Assembly (NCBI GenBank): GCA_018292915.2
Contig: JACVVK020000226.1
Location: 557,001-621,000, forward strand
Reading direction: 5' to 3'
DNA length: 64,000 nucleotides
Source of the DNA: Batillaria attramentaria
Taxonomy: Eukaryota; Mollusca; Gastropoda; Batillariidae
Shown: positions 34,617-47,568 of the stretch, piece after piece
Numbering within the stretch: the stretch's first letter is position 1
Layout of the letters: every line of letters starts with the position of its first letter
Program-made: the position numbers and the translations under genes
The notes under the pieces: model-generated
Database searches by the model: none
What the model saw: the letters and a program-made list of their open reading frames with translations, nothing else
What the model was told of the DNA's origin: nothing

Positions 34617-35109
34617 ATGTCCAACATCGAGGGAACCATTTCAGCAATGGACAAGACTCTCAACGTTGACGACCAACCAGCTACTCTCTCGATCAGCACT
34701 AATGGCGGAGGAATCTTGCCTCTTCGCTTCACAATCCCGCATGCTGCAAATGAAGAACGAGCAGCTACTAAACCAGAGTTCAGACTTCCTGGACGCTGCC
34801 CCATCACTGGACCTAACCCCGTCAGCAACCAGCACAAGCCCAGAGGTCTCAGCCCGTGAAGGTCTAATACAGAACATCCAGACAACGATGCGTCACGCTG
34901 GCAATCGGCTTGAAGTCGGAAGTCAACAGCGGCCTCCCATGTGGCGCTTTCGAGCTCCGTATGTCATCAAGTGCCACCCTAGCCGGCCCCTCACGTCCCT
35001 GCGGTGGTCCAAGGAAATGACCAGAGATTTGCCTGTAGCGGCCCGCGGGTATCAAAATGTCTATTTTACATATAGACTCCCATTCACTCACTTATGGGGA
35101 CCGGGCTGA
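34617..35109 (+). other. Unassigned overlapping open frames, possible transposon ORF remnant
   Basis: Plus frames read MSNIEGTISAMDKTLNVDDQ, then in another frame EESCLFASQSRMLQMKNEQL and Ser/Thr-rich SATSTSPEVS. The switch of frame near 34715 with continued plausible composition could mean a decayed LINE ORF1 or gag-like gene. I do not recognise it, and the overlapping minus frame is no better. Confidence 0.3.
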
Positions 35110-35309
35110 CATATTATGCTGCTGCAGCTGCTACGCTTGATAGGTCATGTGCAGACGCACATCATGATTTAGGGAAATGGTCCAGCATCACAAAAATACT
35201 ATTTTAAAGATACCCCTCCACTTAAAATTGTACCGCACTAAGAAAATGTCTGACATTTTCATTTATTCCTGTTTTTGAGGTACAGGTAAAAAAATCAGAC
35301 AAAATTAAT

Positions 35310-36035
35310 ATAAAGCTTCAAGTAAAATAACATTACGCAAATGCCAATTTAAAAGTTCTTTCTGTATTTGTCGACCTGCCCCAATATCATTGTTCAGATA
35401 AGCCTCTCTCTTTCTGCAGATAGTTTCTTTAAGTTCCTTGGTTACCCAGGGCTTACTATTGGGGAATACTTTAACCTTCTTTGTTGGGATTTCCTTCTGC
35501 TCACACCACTTGATATATTCTGACACAACCATCACAGTTTCATCCATGTTGTCACTGCATAGAGTTTCCCAATCCGTACAGTCCAGGCAGTCTTGAAGTC
35601 TTGCGACAGCGTCGGGCGTCCACTGCTTTACCATCACACCTTAGGCTTACGCGTTTTCAGCTCCTGTTTGTAAACAGGGAGAAGCTGAATCGTGTCATGG
35701 TCCGAGCTTCCTGGCTGCTGTGTATGCGTCCCTAACATTTCCGTAGCAACAGTCAAGGGTCGCGTCCAAGCGTGTAGCACAAGCGACGTACTGCTGGTAT
35801 GTTGGAAGCGCTGACCGTAGATTATTCCTGTTGAAATCTCCCAGCACGAAACACGGCGCTCCTGGGGCCGCCCGTTCAATGGCGTGCACGCATTCCGATA
35901 TGGTGGCAAGTGCATTTGACCCATTTGCGTGGGGGGGGCACGTAGACTGCAGTGATAAACGCTTGTCCAAACTCACGGGGCAAATACTTGGGGCGGATAG
36001 ACAAAGAAAGCACTTCAGCATGAAAGAGGAAGAAC
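35310..36035 (-). mobile_element. L2/CR1-like LINE remnant: endonuclease end and linker
   Basis: The minus strand encodes PREFGQAFITAVYVPP, then in shifted frames APCFVLGDFNRNNLR (GDFN box), DATLDCCYGNVRDAYTA, SDHDTIQLLPVYKQ (catalytic SDH) and KQWTPDAVARLQDCLDCTDW, and finally NSKPWVTKELKETICRKREA. These are hallmark segments of L2-like ORF2 before the RT. At least two frameshifts and loss of the whole RT show a dead fragment. It abuts an LTR fragment at its 5' side. Confidence 0.9.
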
Positions 36036-36230
36036 CCAAAACGCTGTGCAGGGCAGGGCTGCTTATATATTATACTAAACAAGTCAGATCTAGAACATTC
36101 CTCAACTTACTGGGCAAGTACGGAATCTTTCCAAGGTTACGTAGTCTAGTGACGTTACTGCACTCGCATGTTCTGGGATGGTCTAGAAATGTCCATCGAA
36201 ATGCAGTGACATTTCGCGGTCTCTACAACA
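36036..36230 (-). mobile_element. LTR fragment, second copy of the 30383 LTR
   Basis: On the minus strand it starts TGTTGTAGAGACCGCGAAAT and runs through CTAGACCATCCCAGAACATG to TATATAATATAAGCAGC and GGGTTCTTCCTCTTTCATG, where the L2-like LINE begins. The polyadenylation half is missing. Confidence 0.9.
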
Positions 36231-36660
36231 ACTAGCTTTACAAATCGAGTATAAAACATGCAGACCGAACCATCAAATCATTTGTACTAAAGACAGACAT
36301 TGAAAAGGTTGATGACTAACTTGCAACTGCTTGCCAACTCCTGAGCAGGAACGCTGCATGGCGCGTGGCGTTCTGTTGTGACGAAGGCAACGCACGACCA
36401 TGCACTGTCACCAGATCGCTCATTGCCTTGTCAACACTGGCTCCTCGATCTTGCCGGCGATGACGTGTGAGGTGATCTCGCCTCTGTAAATGAATACACA
36501 GCTGTTCTCAGCGTTTCAATACACGTTCTGGTAAGTTAACCTTGTCTGCGTCTTTTAGCCTAACCGTGACTAGCACAGGCCCTCGAAAAAGGAAACAATA
36601 AAAACACGAATGTCAGTGTGCATATGCATGTACCGCATGTGCTAGTTCGGGTAACCCATG
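36231..36660 (+). repeat. Segmental paralog of 53.5-56.7 kb (short form)
   Basis: CACTAGCTTTACAAATCGAG-like start, CTAAAGACAGACATTGAAAA, GACTAACTTGCAACTGCTTG, CACTGTCACCAGATCGCTC, AATGAATACACAGCTGT and TTAACCTTGTCTGCGTCTTT occur in the same order at 53546-56640. There the order is interrupted by large insertions. Position 36412-36414 (CAG) is the empty site of the element at 54094-55800. Confidence 0.85.
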
Positions 36661-36806
36661 ATCGGGGAAGTCGCATCCTGGGTTAGGGATCCAAGCGAAC
36701 AAACTTTTTGGTGGCTACATCTTTTGCGTGGTGGCTAAGCACTAGAAAACGTCAGGCTAATGTAAGAACTAGGGAGGCAAAAGCCTCCATGACTCCCTTG
36801 TGACAC

Positions 36807-37580
36807 AGGTCAAGGTCATTCACAAGAGTATGTTTGTAAAGCTCTTATCACTATCCATTATCATGCCAAGTAAAGTGTCTATGACGCTCTGAGTTCATGA
36901 GTTCCTTTGGTCAAGGTCATTCAAATGAGATCTTATCAATGTCTATCATTATGCCAAGTTTGATGCCTCTAGTATTTGTAGTTCCTGCGAAAACAGTAAT
37001 GTTAAAATACACAACAGACAGCTTTTAATGACCCTGACCTTCAGTCAAGGTCATTCAGAAAGGCAGGTCTCATTGCTGTCTATCATCATGCCTCTACTGT
37101 TTGTGGTTTTGGAGAAAATGCCATGGTTAAAGTTTCCCACAAAACGCTTGCATGACCTTGACCTTGACTAAAAGTCACTGAACACAGGTATGTCTGTAAA
37201 GGCACTGCTAATGTCAATCATTGCACATATAGTTTGATGCTTCTGATTCTTCTGGATTCTGAGAAAATGCAAATGTAAATTTTCCCAACAGACTGTTTTA
37301 ATGACCTTGTCCTTGAGTCAAGGTCATTTTAGGTGGTATATGTGCATAGGTCTTATCACTGTCTATCATCACGCAAAGTTTAAAACCTCTGGTGTTTGTA
37401 GATTACGAGAAAATGCCAATGTAAAATTTTCAAACAGAGAGCTTTAGTGATCTTGACCTTGAGTCAATGTCATTCAAAATGATATGTTTTGAAAGGTCTT
37501 GTGATTGTCTATCAGCACGCCAAGTTTGGCGCCTCTGCTGTTTGTAGATTCTGAGAAAATGGCAATGTTAAAGTTTTCTG
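36807..37580 (+). repeat. Tandem array, ~105-146-bp unit with TCAAGGTCA cores
   Basis: Six diverged units share TCAAGGTCATT, TTATCANTGTCTATCATNATGC, CAAGTTTGATGCCTCT, GTTTGTAGATTCTGAGAAAA and AATGTTAAAGTTTTC. TCAAGGTCA or its inverse is perfect at 36810, 36911, 37045, 37153 (inverse), 37318 and 37454 (inverse). Flanking ACTCCCTTGTG and inverted CACAAGGGAG (near 36792 and 37637) may mark element ends. Confidence 0.85.
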
Positions 37581-38060
37581 CACACACACACACACGTACA
37601 CGACGGAGGGTTGATACATAGACTCCCATTGTTACACAAGGGAGCCAAAAATGGCAGCGTACCTAAGCTGTACGATGATGTTTACCAGATGAGCTTGACT
37701 GAAGTCAGAATGGGATCCCCTACGGCGCACGGCGAACTTCACCTCGCAGTTTCAGCGTTCAGTTGGACATTTTCTACTGAGACACGCACGCACTGTAGCG
37801 TTTAGGGGTAAAGTGTATATATTCATGGAGTGTCAATTGTGTCCTATCATTGTGTAAATATTGGTCCAGCCACCACAGAGATAGTAATGTGTTGATTTTT
37901 TTCCCTATGGTTGGATCCATGACCCTCGATTACAGGAGAGGGACATCATGACTACGCATGTGCATGCAGTGTGTGCTGTGTGCGAGCTAAGCCTTCGACT
38001 GACGCGGTCTGGCGGTACAAAGTGAATTCATGATTGTATTCAGTGTGTCAAACGTGAATG
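37581..38060 (+). other. Intergenic stretch with a paralogous end segment
   Basis: Only the end, GCCTTCGACTGACGCGGTCT with TGAATTCATGATTGTATTCA (37990-38047), is recognised as paralogous to 56800-56865. No gene is seen. Confidence 0.6.
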
Positions 38061-38147
38061 AACGCTCAGCCAACCAGAACGTCAAGTTATTTCGACAAGT
38101 ACTGAGCACGGCCGTAGGTTTTGTGTGCGCGTGAAAGGTAAAGGTGT

Positions 38148-38186
<39 letters not shown>

Positions 38187-38286
38187 GGGGGAATGGGGAG
38201 GGGGAATGGGGGGGGGGGGGGGAGGGGAATGGGGGGGGGGGGGGGGGAGGGGGTGGGGGGGGGAATGGGGGGGGGGGGGGGGGGGA
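38148..38286 (+). repeat. Long poly-G tract with GGGGAATGGGG spacers
   Basis: About 135 bp made almost only of G on the plus strand. It is strongly G-quadruplex-prone and also a likely place for assembly length error. Confidence 0.9.
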
Positions 38287-38390
38287 AGAGACTAGGCGTT
38301 GAGCTGAAACGACACGTCGGTCGATTATGGGTCGGGCCGACTCGTTGGTGTAGGTTCTATTCATGATTGTGACACACAAGATTCGAGAAG

Positions 38391-38395
<5 letters not shown>

Positions 38396-38427
<32 letters not shown>
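38396..38427. repeat. (GT)n microsatellite
   Basis: A GT run of about 16 units. Confidence 0.9.
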
Positions 38428-38429
<2 letters not shown>

Positions 38430-38770
38430 GTTGTTGTGTGTTTTCGTGCTTGTAGTGTGCTTCTTGATGATGATAAACACATCCAGATAAACTGCTGTGA
38501 AAACCCAAGTGGCGCGGTGTTATTAATGTTCGCCTGCATGCAATCATCCCATCCACTTGTCAAGCCCTAAATGCTCAATGTCGTGAGTAAAACAACGCAA
38601 ACAACAACGACGACTGCATGAGTATCGCCCGGACAGTTAGTGGCTTTTGCGTTGCTCTTTGCGCGCTGCGGTTAAATTAGTTCAGCATGGACTCACCAAG
38701 AGCGCTCACTGTTTACCTTTGGCCCGGCAAATTTCACGTCAGTAAATAATTGTAAGTCTAACACCCTGTC

Positions 38771-38935
38771 GGGGAGCCGGGGTGGTCGAATGGTAGAGCG
38801 TTGGACTTCTAATGCTCGGGTCGTGAGTTCGATCCCCGCTGGGGCCAAATATTTGTGCTGGCTCTTTCATCGTTGCCCCGTCTTTGATATCACCCTATGT
38901 GGTGGAAAAGGACGTTAAACCCCCAAACACCCACC
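38771..38935 (+). mobile_element. SINE family S, full length with perfect 13-bp target duplication
   Basis: It starts GGGGAGCCGGGGTGGTCGAA and carries A-box-like TGGTCGAATGG and B-box-like GAGTTCGATCCC. The body is nearly consensus (GCCCCGTCTTTGATATCACC, GGACGTTAAACCCCCAAACA). CTAACACCCTGTC is found at 38758-38770 and 38936-38948 without mismatch, the mark of LINE-driven insertion. Confidence 0.96.
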
Positions 38936-39047
38936 CTAACACCCTGTCTCAGTACACAGCCTAGACTTTGCAGTCCGCAGGTGCGAAAATAGTCAGTACT
39001 GACTTGCAAATTATTGATTATTGATTATTGCGCCTGTACGCTCGAAA

Positions 39048-39165
39048 TAAGATAAGATAAGACGAGACGAGACGAGACGAGACTGACGAGACGAGACGAG
39101 ACGAGACTGACGAGACGAGACGAGACGAGACGAGATGAGGTAAGATAAGATAAGATAATGAATAC
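39048..39165 (+). repeat. (GACGA)n/(GATAA)n pentanucleotide tract
   Basis: AGATA and AGACG five-base units form a compound short tandem repeat. Confidence 0.9.
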
Positions 39166-40591
39166 ATTACTGTCTATTAAATGGGCTATTTCCATACTTA
39201 CTACGCCAGCTTATAGTTTGGAATAGTTTCGCTTGTGTGTGCGCCTGTACGCTCGCGATACAATGCTGTTTACACTTTGCGCGAGCAGGTCGAACATTCA
39301 GATTCTACGACTGTTTGTACAAAACTCGCCTCGTCTCTTAGCGGTGTCGTAAAGTACGTTTCTGTTCGCACAGTGCCAGTATTTGATGCTTTCACTGTGC
39401 TGGGCCCGTATGTAAAAAACGAGGTTAATTTAACCCACGGCTTGTAATCCAGAACCATGACAATCTTTGGAACAAAAGATTTGTGGATAATCAGACCCTC
39501 TTTGTCTCTGAAACTGGCAATTTCAAAACACGCAATTTATTTCATGTGGCTTTCTTGGTTCTTGTAAATTTAGAGAAAACAAGGAATTTACGTCGTTGTC
39601 ATCACGCGTAAAGGAAAAACGTACCAATCGAACTTAAAGTTTTATTTGCATCTCTTTTTGAAGCCGATATTACGATATAATGGCCCCTCTTTCAGTTGTA
39701 GTCACGCCTACCTCGTACAGCGAACTCAGGCCATGGAAGATGGATTTCGAATCTAAAATGGCCGACTGGTGTTTTACACCGTTGGATGAAAACTCGCTTT
39801 TTTTTGGGGGGGGGGGGGGGGGGGGGGGGGGGTGGGGAGGGGCTCTATTCCTAAGCCTACACAGAAACGGAAGTACGACTTATTTTTGCCAGCCGTGCTT
39901 AAAATGTGAAGCAGAAAGATGCTCCGGCAAAATGTTTCTCGGGGACTTTCATTACCGATTCGTTTTAGTCAAGCCCGTTACCTTCACGCATAGACACGGA
40001 CACAAATGCAGTAATATTATTATTATGGTTTTAATTTATTCAATTAACCAACTAATTTCAACTCTGTAAACCAGAAGGTACATTTCTCGTCTCAGTGATT
40101 AAAAAACCCTAAAAGAGAAATGTTCGTCCCCCACCCCACCTCCTATCCCGGCCTCACCCTGAACACACAATCTCCACCAGTCGATTGTTAATGGTCACAA
40201 GTTGTTGCATTTCTTGTCCTTCAAGTCACCTTAGTCCTATTGAAAGACATTTACCTTATTTTTTACCGGTGTTTGCCGTGACCGCACCGCCCCGGTGGCG
40301 CAAATTACTATAACAAAGATAATGAATGTTTGTTGGTTTAGCTGGTTGCCAGTGGACCACCACAAAGGGGATCGCTGATCCAATTCGTTCGCCAGCTCTA
40401 GACTGGCAAGGCATTGTCACAGGTCTGTTTGGGCACATGGATAGGTTGGGCGATACGTAACGGGATATGGCAAATGTGTAATAGAGATAGCGATGGCCTT
40501 GGAAAACTTGTATAAGCCGATTTCCACATTTCCACTTACTGTTGGCGTGCATGCTTGCGCGCAGTATGCACGGATGTCTAAGCGCATGTAC

Positions 40592-40622
<31 letters not shown>

Positions 40623-41040
40623 GGAGAGAGATTGCAGCTGCAACGTGTATTACCCCCCCCCCCCCCCGCCCCCCGGCAAGGGGTTTTGTACCTATGCCTG
40701 GAATAAAGAATGTTCGTTCGGTCGTATGAAAATAGAGTCAGCCGGGGAAGGTTTAGTCACGCCACCTGGATCAAGTTTCTAAGGAACTACACAATAACGA
40801 TCCACAACACTGAAAGAAGCAAGTGGTAAAGCACACGAGTGCACACATGCTAAGCCAGGCCTTAGGGAACATAGAAGATAAGGGTTGATTAAAGTTAGAC
40901 AATATGCCCTGCAGTTATACCGAACAATATGCCCTGCAGTTATACCGAACCTATCAGAGACGATAGCCGATGTTTCTTTGATTCGTGTTAAATAACTGGT
41001 TTCATAATGCCACGAACAGCGAAATTTCACGCAGAGATAA
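39166..41040. other. Intergenic stretch with scattered simple repeats
   Basis: It holds a MITE end at 39400-39446 (matching 19783-19828), a G-tract at 39806-39838, (GT)n/(GA)n at 40590-40632 and a 28-bp direct repeat containing AATATGCCCTGCAGTTATAC (40898 and 40926). Frames at 39680-40069 cross the G-tract and are not supported. Confidence 0.6.
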
Positions 41041-41067
41041 CAAATATATATATATATATATATATTT

Positions 41068-41281
41068 GTTTACTGCCCGTCCCCAGTGTGTATAGATTTT
41101 ATCTGTTGAGATTTTCATAACTGTCCTTACTCCTCAGCTGTGTCATGTCCGCTATGCCCTTGCCATCTTTTAGTTTAGATTTCTTAGTTTAGTAGCATAG
41201 TATTAGACTTGGACATCACACATTACTTTAGGATCTGTGTTTAATGTATATGGATTTATATGTCTAGATAAATTAATGTAG

Positions 41282-41317
<36 letters not shown>

Positions 41318-41387
41318 GCGTGTGCGTGCGAGCCAGAAGAAAATTTTCTGCCATCGACAGACAATAAAGTTATATTGAATTGAATTG

Positions 41388-41395
<8 letters not shown>
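41068..41395 (+). mobile_element. Retroposon R4, copy 2
   Basis: It matches 21168-21500 almost exactly: GACTTGGACATCACACATTA, GGATTTATATGTCTAGATAA and GCGAGCCAGAAGAAAATTTT. It ends AATAAAGTTATATTGAATTG with repeated GAATT. Confidence 0.87.

Positions 41396-41468
<73 letters not shown>
41396..41468. repeat. (TA)n microsatellite
   Basis: About 36 perfect TA units directly after the R4 tail; a shorter TA tract precedes the element at 41046-41064. Confidence 0.95.
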
Positions 41469-41470
<2 letters not shown>

Positions 41471-42344
41471 GTGGGCATTACTTACATCACTTGCATTAGG
41501 GGGCCTGGGTTCTACTGAAATCTGTAATGAAAAGTTACGATCAAATTTGTTCTACGTTGTTCAGCATTTTTTCTAGCCTATCAGTCTGTTCACGCTTTGC
41601 ACGATTAGGGCGCGTTCAAGCGGGGGTCTTCCTGTCGCGATTCTTCACGAAATATGAATCTTTGTGGGTGTTTATTCTAATATTTGTGTTACACGTACAC
41701 CGATTAAAGTGACCTTTCCCCCAGCAGCTACATTTTATAACTGCATGCTTGACTCAAACGATTCAAGAAGCTTCTGTTCATTCGGAGATCTATCTAGATC
41801 ACGAATCCGCTGCCATTCTCTGCGCCGACAGCACACTACACGGCCAAATCAGTAAACAGCATACATGTCGGTGAGACGCCAGCTTCGACTGAACTTTTTG
41901 AGAACGACTTTTGATAAGTGTTGGTTAAAATTGTCCGAAATTTGGGTAAGGATTGCTTGCTAGGGACAGGCTACTGTTGTTTTGTACTTGTACAACGAGT
42001 TTATGAAGTTGGAAACACCGATATACCGAGTCAAAATGTTTCGTCGTCGATGGTGTTGACATCGGGAGCGAGTTCTCCCCGAGTAGTAGTAATACATGTA
42101 AGCTCAACTTACTTGCTCAACGATGACGATGGGGTTTTTTTTTGCAAAAAGGCTGTATCTCTGTTCTTTCTGTCTGAAAGAAAGAACCTTTTCTGCAGGG
42201 AACCATGCCTGATTGTCATGTGATGTGCTCTGTGTCACATGATTTCTCAAGTACTAGTACAATACGGACACTTATTACACAGGATAGATCAAAGAAAAAG
42301 AGGCCACTATGGATGATAACTGAAGAGAATTCTCATTCACTATG
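41469..42344. other. Intergenic stretch, one dispersed fragment only
   Basis: Only 41508-41575 is recognised, as the inverted counterpart of 31838-31935. Confidence 0.5.
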
Positions 42345-43404
42345 ATTCGGAAGCGACGAAAAATCGGTCTTGTGGTGATGACCGGTCAGGCAGCGGGTGG
42401 ATTTTCAGATTTGTTCTCCGACAAGGCTACTGTCCTTTTGATGGTGTGCGTGCGTGCGTGCGTGTGTGTGACCAGTTGATGTTTGAAAAGAAGAAAAGTA
42501 AGCAAGAATGTAATTGCAAACAAACAAAAATACAGACAGGGTGCTGGAAAGTGCGTTTCATGTACTCAACATTTTATATTTTAGCACTTCCTTTTCTGCA
42601 TGTGAATAGTAAACACCGCTAAGTGTACACTGTCAGCCTGCTTGCCGAAGGCGCCGTACACGCTAGCGCCAAGGGAGACAACCCACTCGCTGAACATCAC
42701 TCTTTGTATAGTAGCGAACCCTGAGTGTCCCCTCTCGGTATGTAGTCTCTCTGGTGTGATGGAATACGGAATCGGGAGAGTTCTTGTCATAGCCCCCCAT
42801 ACGGAAATGAGTGCACAACAGTCGTCCGTTTGACTCGGACCGGGATTTCCGCTTGAGTTCGAGGCGAAAGCTTGAACAACTTTTTGTCAATACGAACGAA
42901 AATTTGGTCCCGTGTCAAAGGCTGCATCCAGGAGAGTGTCTGCTTATAGAGCTTGTTCATCTTGAGGTTGTCTAAGACGTCCATGTTCGCATTAAGCAAT
43001 GCTGTCCTTGCGCTGAACGTCGTGTCCAAATCGGCTGTTTCCATCGCCTGATTCAGTCTAGGGTCGTCGGTTCTGGTTTCCATTCGAGCCGCGCCTTCGG
43101 TGAATTTGTCTACCTCGTTCGGTTCTAAAAACGACGCCAGGCTGCATGACATCGCCGGTATTTGAATCCCGAATCGCCGATTGGTCAAATTAGCGATGAC
43201 ATAACCCAGAGTGATCCCGTCCAGCCTATCAGACCAGCCGCCGCAGTGCATTGTCACAATAGCCTAGTAGATCATGAAACGTTCTGTGTGATTGGCTGGA
43301 AGACATCCCAGTTTCTTTGCCTGAAAAACCATTCTTTCATTGGTCTGATCATTCATGTACCACAGACGCACAATGACGACGAGGTCAGCGAGTCCAACAG
43401 TGAC
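42345..43404 (-). pseudogene. Fucosyltransferase-like glycosyltransferase, copy B, broken
   Basis: The first exon (43404 down to about 42757) begins at the same CAG acceptor and keeps the membrane anchor and LWYMNDQTNER. It has an in-frame stop right after ERFMIY, a loss of about 14 codons after FLEPNEVD, and a 20-nt deletion before the LLCTHFRMG segment that shifts frame (the anchor-side frame then reads AEIPVRVKRT). Sequence 3' of DSVFHH is replaced by unrelated DNA. Of the second exon only about 100 bp (42345-42443) survive, with more indels. Its motifs are otherwise close to copies A and C, so it decayed after duplication. Confidence 0.85.
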
Positions 43405-45109
<1,705 letters not shown>

Positions 45110-45112
<3 letters not shown>

Positions 45113-45810
45113 ACACACTACACTATGTCTCTCTGTGTATCTTTTCTGTGGATATGAAACGTCCATCGGGTCAGCAGCACCAGTATCACCACACCAACAC
45201 ACAGCAAAATAATGAAGAATAGATACTGATACTTATATTGTAAAAAAGCAAACTGTACTAATATCAGCGCACTACAGTCGTATAGTGAACGAAGGAACGA
45301 ACTTTACTATTTGACAGGCTGGCTTGTCAGTTTTCAATCAGCCGCTGCTGAAATTATATTACCACGCTCTGCTGTTAATTCATAAAAGAAAACTTATAAC
45401 AGAAACGAAATACAAGGAGTCAAAATTAATCGTAGCTTAGGCTCATGACACACAGGAGACGTTTTTGTTCGAACAAACATGGAAAAAGTCTAAATGCAAT
45501 AAACTTGACTTCGTCTTAACTCTCTCTCTCTCTCTCTCTCCACACACACACACGCACGCACGCACACACACACACGCGCACACACACACACACGCACACA
45601 CACACACACGCACGCACGCACGCACACACACACACACACACACACGCACGCACGCACGCACGTACGCACACACACACACACCAGGCACGCACAAGTATTG
45701 ATGACAGTAACAAGGGCGGCATAATAATAGGGCACCGCAGTAAAAGAGCTCCGTGCAGAAAACAAGTAGACACTGTGTCCGTATCAAACTAGTGACGCTT
45801 CAGATTTCTA
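45110..45810. repeat. Segmental duplication block C, downstream flank
   Basis: It matches 26846-27493: TCAAAATTAATCGTAG, GGCTCATGACACACA, GTTCGAACAAACATGGAAAA and AGTATTGATG. The CA array at 45541-45680 is a CACG/CACA mixture. Confidence 0.87.
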
Positions 45811-46030
45811 ATCAAGGAGGAATGGCCCCATCCCATAAAGTTGTTTATCCAAATTTCATGCTATTTGTCTGTTTTGTTGTTATTGTTGCCGGTGGGTTTT
45901 TCTTTCCTATTGTTGTGTTCTTGTGTTCTTTTTCTCTTCAAATCTGTAAGACCTACCAAAGACACTAGATCCACTACGCTTTAAGTTTAGCGGATCAGGA
46001 GTCGTAGGGGCGGGGGGGGGGGGGAGAGAG

Positions 46031-46200
46031 TGGGTGGGTGTTTGGGGGTTTAACGTCCTTTTGCACCACATAGGGTGATATCAAAGACGGGGCAACGATG
46101 AAAAAGCCAGCACAAATATTTGGCCCCAGCCGGGATCGAATTCAGGACCCGAGCATTACAAGTCCAACGCTCTACCATTCGACAACCCCGGCTTCCCGGG
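46031..46200 (-). mobile_element. SINE family S, full-length copy
   Basis: The minus strand reads GAAGCCGGGGTTGTCGAATG, GAATTCGATCCCGGCTGGGG and GCCCCGTCTTTGATATCACC. It is flanked by GAGAGAG on both sides. Confidence 0.92.
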
Positions 46201-46241
46201 AGAGAGAGAGGGGGGGGTGGGGTGGGTGTGTGTGTGGGGGG

Positions 46242-46409
46242 GGGGAGGTGTTTGGGGGTTTAACGTCCTTTTCCACCACATACGGGTGATATCAAAGACG
46301 GGGCAACGATGAAAAAGCCAGCACAAATATTTGGCTCCAGCCCGGATACGAACTCACGACCAGAGCATCAGAAGTCCAACGCTCCCCGTTCGACCACCCC
46401 GGCTCCCCG
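46242..46409 (-). mobile_element. SINE family S, second adjacent copy
   Basis: It starts 42 bp after the previous SINE in the same orientation. The minus strand has GGGGAGCCGGGGTGGTCGAA, then CGGGGAGCGTTGGACTTCTG and GAGTTCGTATCC, so the A-box region carries changes. It differs enough from its neighbour to be a separate insertion. Confidence 0.92.
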
Positions 46410-47227
46410 AGAGAGACTGAGAGAGAGACTGAGAGAGAGAGAGAGATGTCAATTACGTGAACTAAACATTTGACGTTTTGGTTAGTCAATTGTTCCTGAC
46501 TTCAAACTGAATCATCAGACACAGACATGCAGTTGGATTCCTGAGTTTATTATGACTCAGAAAGATCGGCGAGCGTAACTGAACCGTTACTCAACACAAC
46601 AAGGGAAGTAACTCTCGAACCCTAGCAACCAACCAGTGTCTTGTGATTTCCCTGTTGTTGTTGTGACGTCCCTGATTGAATCTGGAAGATTTAGAGGGCT
46701 GGTGAAACGTGGACTACCTTGGATTGTACTTACGAAATCGTAAAACTGGAACTTTTTGCATCGGTGCAAAAATATGTGTACCTAAAATTTCTCTTATTCT
46801 TAATATTCATGACAGCGCAGTAGTTCTGTCATATGTGTAGTTGTCACACTTGACAAAAATGCCGGGATGATGAGAAATTTTTAGGAGTCTTTTCATAGAT
46901 ATTCGGACTTACATGCAAACCACCGCTACCGCAGAATTTTTTTTTTTTTAACAAAAAAGCTGTTAAAGCTACAGAACATTGCTATAACCACATTCAGTAT
47001 AACTGAATAACTTCCAAATTCTAGAAAATGAAGGCATCTGAACAACCTTTTCGTCCGAAAACGTAACATGACTGTTTTCTTTAAATGGGCGGTAACTCTT
47101 CTAAAAATGCGGCAAGAGCAATACCGAGCAGCAGTAACATACCCCTGGAGCATAGCATGACTGCCCATTTTATCTCAAAGTAAAAAGCCCTTCAACAAGG
47201 TGGTTTAGGTGGTGTACGATTTCATCT

Positions 47228-47228
<1 letters not shown>
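46410..47228. other. Block C private sequence, nothing recognised
   Basis: Not found in block A; a (GA)n tract at 46410-46446 and a T-run at 46938-46949 are the only marked features. Confidence 0.5.
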
Positions 47229-47291
<63 letters not shown>

Positions 47292-47300
47292 GCGCGCGCA
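47229..47300. repeat. (CA)n-(CG)n Z-DNA-prone tract
   Basis: About 24 CA units pass into about 12 CG units; similar to 27277-27358. Confidence 0.95.
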
Positions 47301-47568
47301 CAACTCAGTGACTGCTGGCGGCCAAAGTCGGAGAACGCAGCAGCATAGTTTGCAAGTATTGTGTCTATCATGACGCATATTTCGATACTGTGTGCGTGAA
47401 GAGATGTATTGTCCAGAGAATCGTCACAGTCTTGATTTTATCATTGAAACTTGCTGCTGTGCGCAGCGAAATCTGTCCCAACCCATAAAGTGGTTTCTCT
47501 ATACAGAAACAACTTAAAAAGGAGACATAATCCGCCAATCCTTGTGGATCTTACACATCGTCTTTAGC

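Noticed and set aside
39680..40069. 129-aa plus frame
   Set aside because: It crosses a ~33-bp G-tract and has no recognisable domain.
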